This document shows, one piece after another, positions 12,546-17,979 of a stretch of 17,979 nucleotides of DNA (positions are counted from its first letter, which is position 1; every line of letters starts with the position of its first letter). The position numbers and the translations under genes are program-made. A model generated the notes under the pieces. It searched no databases and was not told the DNA's origin. It worked only from the letters and a program-made list of their open reading frames with translations. This DNA is from Symbiodinium natans (Eukaryota > Sar > Dinophyceae > Suessiales > Symbiodiniaceae): the NCBI GenBank assembly GCA_905221605.1, contig CAJNDS010001464.1, positions 1-17,979 on the forward strand, given 5' to 3'.

Positions 12546-14642
12546 GATTCAGTGCCCTTCAGACTGTAAACTGTAAATCGCTCAAGGCCGTGTTCTATAT
12601 GGACCGCCTTGCGGTAGCAATGCACACCTGCCAGGAGCCAAGTTCATGGCAGGTTTTGGAATCCATCCCTTAAAACGCCTTTGGGTTGAGGCTCTTGTCA
12701 GGGTTCTCATGGGAACTCCATTCGTGGACCGCCTAATTCGGAATGTTTTGTGACAGGAGGGCAGCTGCAAGGCAAGTTGAAAGTTGCTAAAGCTCCTGCA
12801 CCAGCTGGTCGCTTCGGTCTTAGGTTACGCGGCCCCCAAAAAGGGCCCACAAAAGGCTCGACAAGGGTTTCAAAGGATCCGGAGCATCCATGCAGGGAGG
12901 GCAGCAAGGAGCAGCCGGGGGTCCAAACACTGGGAGTGGGGGGGGGGAAGGGGGATCCAGACAAAAAGCAGGCAGGCGGGTGGGAAATGAACCGGCCCTG
13001 TTGGATGACTCTGAGACTCTGAGCACAGAAAGCATATGTCAAGTTGGCCATGTTAATAGTGCTTGCGCTCTCGAGGCCGGTTTCTGAAAATGACTAAGGT
13101 GTTTCGGTACAACCAGAATCCTGATCCCTCTGAAATCATTTTCAGCTTCTGCTTCTTCCGCTCGAGTAAGCTTCTGTCTCAGCGGTTGTATGCAGCCAGG
13201 AACTCATTCGCCACAACACGGCGCATCCCTGCGCAACTGTGCACCCTGTTTCGGGGCTGCGCCTGCGTTCCACTGAGGTGAGGACGCGCCGGTGCCGAAG
13301 GCTCGCAGTTCTTGATTTTTTATTTGAGGGGGTTTTGGTTTCTTGGATGTGCCATCTCTTTTTGTTTTGTCCTCGGCGTCTTTTGGCAAAGCACTGGATA
13401 TCCTGATGTTCATGGTCTGCTTCCGCTGTTTCTGAAGGAGGTTCACGCTTTACATCGTTTATAAGTGCCGAAAGCCCAAGCCCAAAATTCTTCAGGGGCG
13501 GCCGAAGCTCGCGGCGGCATGGGCGCGGCACCGGGCAGACAAGGGCTAATAGCTGTGGGCGGGCAGTTGGAGTTGGAGAGGTTCGAGGATGTTGGAGCCT
13601 TGGTTTGGGCCCAATGCGGAGCTTGAAGCCAAAGTAAGTTGGGTTTAAGGTTTGAGTTTTGAGTGCGGAACGCTCACGGGCTTTTAGGGGCAGGCTGAGC
13701 CATTGGGAGAGAGGAAACAAGTACGAACAGTGTCGAGAAGTTCGATCTGCATTGATCTGCTACTGTCGAGAAAGGACACCAGTGCAAAGGCAGCATACGC
13801 TACAAACCCTACGTTTCCGGAGTCCAGATTTTTTGGGCCGTATGCAGCAGTCTGCGCAGTCAGCCAATCATCACTTGTACCTTACAAGCCACAGCTGGTG
13901 GCAGCAGCACCGCTGCTGGCCCCTTCCCCCTCGCCTTAACCAAATCCAACAATGGAGGCACCTTTTATCTTTGCCCAACCAGATACTTGAGCCTGAAAGT
14001 TCAACTGCCCTAAGCGATTGGGTCAGACCATGGGCTACGACTCCCTCTGGCTGGGGTGTATGTACACCGCGCTGAAAATGCAGGGCGCTCAGGGAGCTGC
14101 AGTTACAGGGCTTAGCGGCAGCTTCACGGACCGAGTTATCGGTGTCAGGATGGAGCCTCGATCCGCAAGAAGGAGGTGGTTCTGAATTCGCCGAGAAATG
14201 GCTTAGGAGCAGACATGTGACCATCTGCTAGGTGAGTCCTAGCGGCCTAGTGAGGAGACTTTGAATTTGCTTCTCGGGAGGTTTGTGGGTGTTTGGTCGT
14301 ATCTGGGGGTCGCTCTCGCTCCGTGTCACTCATTGACAGGGCTTGGGGTTCAGCTCGGTTTTGCTCCAGATAGTTTTGCCCCGTCTATTCTATTCGCGAC
14401 AAAAATCCTCCCACGCTTTGCTATTCCAGCATGCCCATCCGAAGACCGGAAAATCCGCGCGTGAGCCCTCGGAGATGCATGTTTTGTTCGCTTTTTTGCC
14501 AGCGCGAGCCAAGACATCTTGGATTCTTGATCTGCTGACGACGATGGTCAAACCTGCGTGGAGAAAATGACTCGGCAAAGCAAAACGGACAACTTTGTCT
14601 TGCAAACGCCTTGGATGAGAGGTCTCCTACCAACCTGGTCCC
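12546..14642. other. Spacer without recognised gene
   Basis: This region holds a G10 run at 12938-12947 and several short overlapping ORFs. The longest is a 192-codon minus-strand frame at 13142-13720, basic and low in complexity, with no recognised domain. No RNA gene or transposon is recognised. Confidence 0.5.
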
Positions 14643-14701
14643 GGGTTTAGGCTTTGGGGTTTAGGGTTTGGGGTTTGGGGTTTCGGGCTTGGGGTTTAGG
14701 G
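14643..14701 (+). repeat. Degenerate telomere-type repeat block
   Basis: The block mixes GGGTTTA, GGGTTTG and GGGTTTC units plus GGCTT variants, with two intact TTTAGGG units. It is more diverged than the other blocks, which suggests it is older. Confidence 0.85.
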
Positions 14702-14889
14702 ACTTGGGTGAAACACGCGAAGCGACCTCGGGAGCGCGGTCTTCTCCTCGCAGGTCACAGGAACATCTTGGGCAAAGCCAGACATTCAAGAGGACCCAGA
14801 AAGAAACCACCGAATCTGCCCTAAACCCCCCTCGGGTGCTTCCGGACACGTATTCGCCAAAGTTGCTGACTGCAACGGCCTGGAAGTAA

Positions 14890-15044
14890 CCTTTAAGCCG
14901 GACACCAACTCCCTTGACGCACCATCGGCAAAGGTCCGAAGCTGAATCGGAGCTCGCGGAAGCCTCAGAAAAGGTTGCAAACTGCGAGCATCTGCAACCC
15001 GAAGCTTCCCGAAGCTTGCAAGCTCTGAGCATCGGAAGCGAAAC
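14890..15044 (+). CDS. Possible exon with a consensus 5' splice site (unassigned)
   Basis: A frame open from 14890 reads through a Glu/Ala/Ser-rich helical stretch from about 14935 and ends at GTGAGT (15045-15050), a strong splice-donor consensus. The same frame would stop at TGA 15046-15048, just inside the presumed intron. AAAG at 14930-14933 could be the acceptor. No protein family is recognised. The case rests on composition and splice-site look only. Confidence 0.18.
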
Positions 15045-15207
15045 GTGAGTTCTTTAATTTGTGCCAGCAGAGTTCGACACCCCGAACCTGACATGCCCCA
15101 GACAGGACGTTTCGCTGGTGGACCTGTTGCTGCCGCTGGCCAGGGTCTTGTGGCAGGGAGGGTTAAGGGTGTGAGGCTGCAACATCTGAACCCCGAAGCC
15201 CTCAATA

Positions 15208-15222
15208 CCCCCCCCCCCCCCC
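15208..15222. repeat. Poly-C run, 15 bases
   Basis: Fifteen consecutive C lie in a pyrimidine-rich stretch that continues to about 15290. Confidence 0.95.
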
Positions 15223-15342
15223 TAGAACCCCTGATCCCTTATACCCCCCCTCCTTGTTTCCCTGTTTGCCCTCCTTATGCCCACGCCCCCCTCAGACTAT
15301 ATTGGGTTTTGACGCCAGGGATGCCTCTCTTGGGCTCTTGGA

Positions 15343-15419
15343 TTTTTTTTTTTAAGGGTTTAGGGTTTAGGGTTTAGTTAGGGTTTAGGGTTTAGGGTTT
15401 AGGGTTTAGGGTTTCAGGG
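15343..15419 (+). repeat. T11 run followed by telomere-type repeat block
   Basis: Eleven T (15343-15353) run directly into a long TTTAGGG array (15355-15419) with one TTTAGTTAGGG irregularity near 15373-15383 and a terminal TTTCAGGG. A G12 run follows at 15430-15441. This is the longest telomere-type block in the window. Confidence 0.96.
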
Positions 15420-15805
15420 AAGCAGGGACGGGGGGGGGGGGTGGGGCCTTCTAAGCTGCCGGTCACCTAACTTCCACCCCGCAAAAGGAGTCCACTTTAA
15501 GATGAGTTTTTCACAAGGCTTGCGAGCAGACTTGGCCGAGGGGTGGATTCTTTTTTCTCATCTTGACCTCCCTCAGTGCACTTCGCTTTGTAGGTTTCAA
15601 TCCTGATGGCTCTTTGGAATTCTTAGACTTTCGCAAGGTCCCTGTCTTATTAAAAGTGCCGGCAGGTCCAGCTCAAGGAGGGCGAGAAGGTGTCCAGAAC
15701 CAGGACTGGCAGCGTCGAACGGTGCTTTTTGGTAAGGAGGCTGTTTTGCTGGTTTCTCTTTGGTTCCTGGGCGCAGTGTTTAATAGCGCAGGATCCCGGG
15801 GGACC

Positions 15806-15952
15806 CATCGGCAAAGGCCGGGAGATGTTCCCCGCAGCCTGCAAGCCCTTCAACGCGCGAGGCTGACCCAAATCAAGAAGGCCGAGATCTTCGCCACGCG
15901 CCAGCTGGACCTGAAATTCGAGCATGCAGTGTCGTTGCAAGGTCGAGGTTGA
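15806..15952 (+). CDS. Possible exon with GC-ending codons (unassigned)
   Basis: The frame ending at TGA 15950-15952 has a stretch (about 15865-15930) encoding KKAEIFATRQLDLKFEHAV in which most codons end in G or C, as expected for dinoflagellate genes and unlike the surrounding spacer. The open frame extends upstream to about 15563 but loses the bias. No start codon or splice boundary can be fixed and no family is recognised. Confidence 0.2.
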   Translation, partial: HRQRPGDVPRSLQALQRARLTQIKKAEIFATRQLDLKFEHAVSLQGRG

Positions 15953-15959
15953 AATTTTG

Positions 15960-17786
15960 AGCAGCTTTGACTCATGCATCGTTGAATTTGGAGAGGGTTC
16001 AGGGGCTTGCTGAGGAAGTCTCCCAGGCAGTCCGAAGGAGAGACGGGTCTAAGACACAGAGATTCGGAATCAACAAGGATCTCTTACACAAGCCATAGCC
16101 CCAATCCCGAAAGGGTAATTATTCGGTTCTGTGCCTGCAACTGTGTTAGGCCTGCAAAGCCCGGGCAAGGCATCTTCAGGAAGAACACACGACATCCTGT
16201 TTGCTAGCCTTTCATTTGTTCAAAGTAGAGTGAGTAAAGCGGGTGGCTGAGAAGGTTTCTGAACGGTTTTGGCTACGGACCTCGGGCTTGGAGCCCTCAG
16301 CTGCTCGACATCGGGGCAGAGGGGCAACAGACCGTGCTGAAGCCCATGATGAATCACATTTGGCAGATTCAAGGCATTGGTGTTATATAAGGCTTCCTGG
16401 AGTTGATCTTTGAGCCCTTGAGATGCATTGGTTTTTGCATGCCAGAGGAGGGTTCACCGGGGTCGGGGCCTATAGAGAAGGGGCCTGGGTTTTGGGCTTC
16501 AGGCTTATCACTTGAGTTCCAACACGGCTGAATCCTGCTCGATGACCAGTTCCTGCAACGCCCTAAGATCCCAGGACAGCAAAGCTGGTCCCTGCACATC
16601 CCTTTACAAATTCCAGCCCACAGGACTACAAGCTCATTGTGCCCACAGCCCTACAGCTGCGCAGCTGCACGTAGACACGGTGCGCTTGAGTGTTCCTAAA
16701 CCTAGGCCCGAAAGCAATATTAAGTTGGGGTGGTATTCGGAGAAGTTCGAAGGCTGCGACTTCAGTGTTTGATTTGGGATTAGGGCCCAGAGCGGGGTGT
16801 GCGCTCCCCACACTTGGGAGACAGGGCCTTCGAAGTGTTCCACCAAAAGGGCGCTTAGCCAAGAACAAAGCGGCCCACGACAGCGATGGCGCATTGCGTT
16901 TGGGAGGGAGCCTCGCGGATGGTAGAGTCTGGTAGAGCTCGGCAGAGCCAGTGGGCTTGGAAGAGGGTGGGGGTAGGTCGGGTTGGTTGGGTTGGTCTTT
17001 TTGTCTCGAAACTGTGCCAAAGTTGGTCATCGAACGCCTGCCATGTTGCGGGGGTGCAGATGTGCAGTTTCGGTTCAGAGTTTTCTCATGTGCACGGAAG
17101 AAGGCCTTTTCGGGTTACTATTCTAAGGCTTCCCCTACTTTTTAGGGTACCTAAGAAGGGACCATAATTTTGAGAACTGACCATGTCAATGAAGGCTGAC
17201 GCAGCACATGGCGCGTGAGATCTGCCAAGCCGTGCAGAAGAGTGAGGAGGCACATGGGGGCAGATTGACATGACGGCTTCGCATGCTAGGTAGGCCCCTG
17301 GGACAGTTCATATCTTCCCTTTTCTGGTTTAACAGGATCATGTTCAAGAATATTTCAGAGGGTTGTAAGGGACATCCTAGCCTTGATTTCCGGGCTCCAG
17401 GCACTGTGCATGCCGGGTCGATCCGTTGTTCAGGGCCGAACTTAGCACTGGGCTGCAGGCGGGCTGGCATGCGTGTGCTTGGCCTCCGCTGCGCCTGCGG
17501 CAATCTCCCAAAGAGTTGTAATCAGTTCGCACTCTTTCAGAAGCAGTTTGCGACTGGAGCCTGTTTTTCTTTTGTGAATCTGGTCTACAACCCGAGGGGT
17601 GGGAGAAAGCTACCATGGAGACATACGGACTCAAAGCACAAAGGTTCGACAAACTTGAGAGGATGCGTGGTTGGAGCCTGTCGACTTCATGAAGTTGTGC
17701 TAAGCATGACGACTTTCAGAACCGTCAAGGGTCTCCGCCTGCAAGGTATTGAGAAGGAGGCATAACTTGCATTCCTTGCATCCTCA
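15960..17786. other. Spacer without recognised gene
   Basis: Overlapping ORFs up to 160 codons occur on both strands without recognisable domains. One short stretch (16625-16671) reads DYKLIVPTALQLRSC between a CACAG acceptor-like and a GTAGAC donor-like sequence and might be a mini-exon, but it is too short to claim. G/T-rich runs occur at about 16970-17000. Confidence 0.45.
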
Positions 17787-17979
17787 GTCTCATCTGCTTT
17801 GAAGCCGTGCCGGAAGTCTTTGTTGAGCCACGGTTCCACGTGCACCGAATTGACCCGACCTTCGTGAAGCTGAGCATGTATGAGGGTCTCTCCCTCCCTG
17901 CACCCCTGACCCAGGCGCCTGCCTGGGAAGGCAGGATGCTTCCCACAGGGTTTTGTTTGGGGTTTTGGGGCATTTTGTT
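17787..17979 (+). CDS. Possible partial exon running off the window end (unassigned)
   Basis: A pyrimidine-rich stretch ending in CAG (17784-17786) looks like a splice acceptor. The frame after it stays open to the window end and reads FEAVPEVFVEPRFHVHRI, then DPTFVKLSMYEG, with most codons ending in G or C up to about 17884. This looks more protein-like than anything else in the right half of the window. Beyond about 17885 the composition becomes Pro/Gly-rich and may already be intron. No family is recognised. Confidence 0.25.

Noticed and set aside
13142-13720. Minus-strand 192-codon ORF
   Set aside because: The product is basic and low in complexity, overlaps other frames of similar length and has no recognised motif. 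Open frames of this size are expected by chance in GC-rich spacer.
17283-17765. Plus-strand 160-codon ORF
   Set aside because: No domain, no codon preference and no initiation context was found; composition matches surrounding spacer.
9022-17979. tRNA, rRNA or CRISPR array
   Set aside because: No convincing A-box/B-box pair, no rRNA core sequence and no regularly spaced direct repeats with unique spacers were found by eye. A tRNAscan or Infernal run would settle the RNA genes.

Overview
The window looks like nuclear DNA of a dinoflagellate, most likely a Symbiodiniaceae-type alga. The evidence is a very large Ty1/copia polyprotein of the kind seen in dinoflagellate genomes, several interspersed blocks of the TTTAGGG telomere-type repeat, long homopolymer and microsatellite runs, and long gene-poor spacer. 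The assignment is an inference, because no host gene in the window is complete enough to confirm it.

Bases 1 to about 9.2-9.4 kb are one LTR retrotransposon of the Ty1/copia order (integrase before reverse transcriptase), on the + strand. The window starts inside gag, so the 5' LTR is not visible. Gag is broken twice: by an in-frame TAG at 1221-1223 and by a frame change at about 1625-1630. After that, the reading frame is open for about 2,460 codons to the TGA at 9019-9021. Domain order is: capsid remnant, CCCH finger and CCHC knuckle, two tandem retropepsin-like domains, a cytosine-C5-methyltransferase-like domain, integrase (HHCC finger plus D,D35E core with an acidic insertion), a TET/JBP-like Fe(II)/2-oxoglutarate dioxygenase domain, a coiled-coil-like linker, reverse transcriptase, RNase H, a membrane segment and a small Cys/His motif. 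A perfect 22-base palindrome, a short purine tract and a possible 3' LTR start follow the stop codon.

The notable feature is one retroelement polyprotein that carries both a DNA-methyltransferase-like module and a TET/JBP-like DNA-base-oxidase module. This matters because dinoflagellate DNA is rich in 5-hydroxymethyluracil and also carries 5-methylcytosine. Together the modules could write and rewrite base marks on the element's cDNA or its insertion site. This is a hypothesis; activity is not shown.

From about 9.4 kb to the end the DNA is mainly non-coding spacer. It holds five blocks of TTTAGGG-type repeat, all in the same orientation (9434-9475, 9802-9830, 9931-9965, 14643-14701, 15355-15419), a (CAGACA)9 microsatellite, poly-C and poly-G runs, two overlapping hairpins at 10773-10811, and a few weak exon-like stretches (near 14935-15044, 15806-15952 and 17787-17979) that I cannot assign to a protein. 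I found no rRNA, tRNA or CRISPR array.
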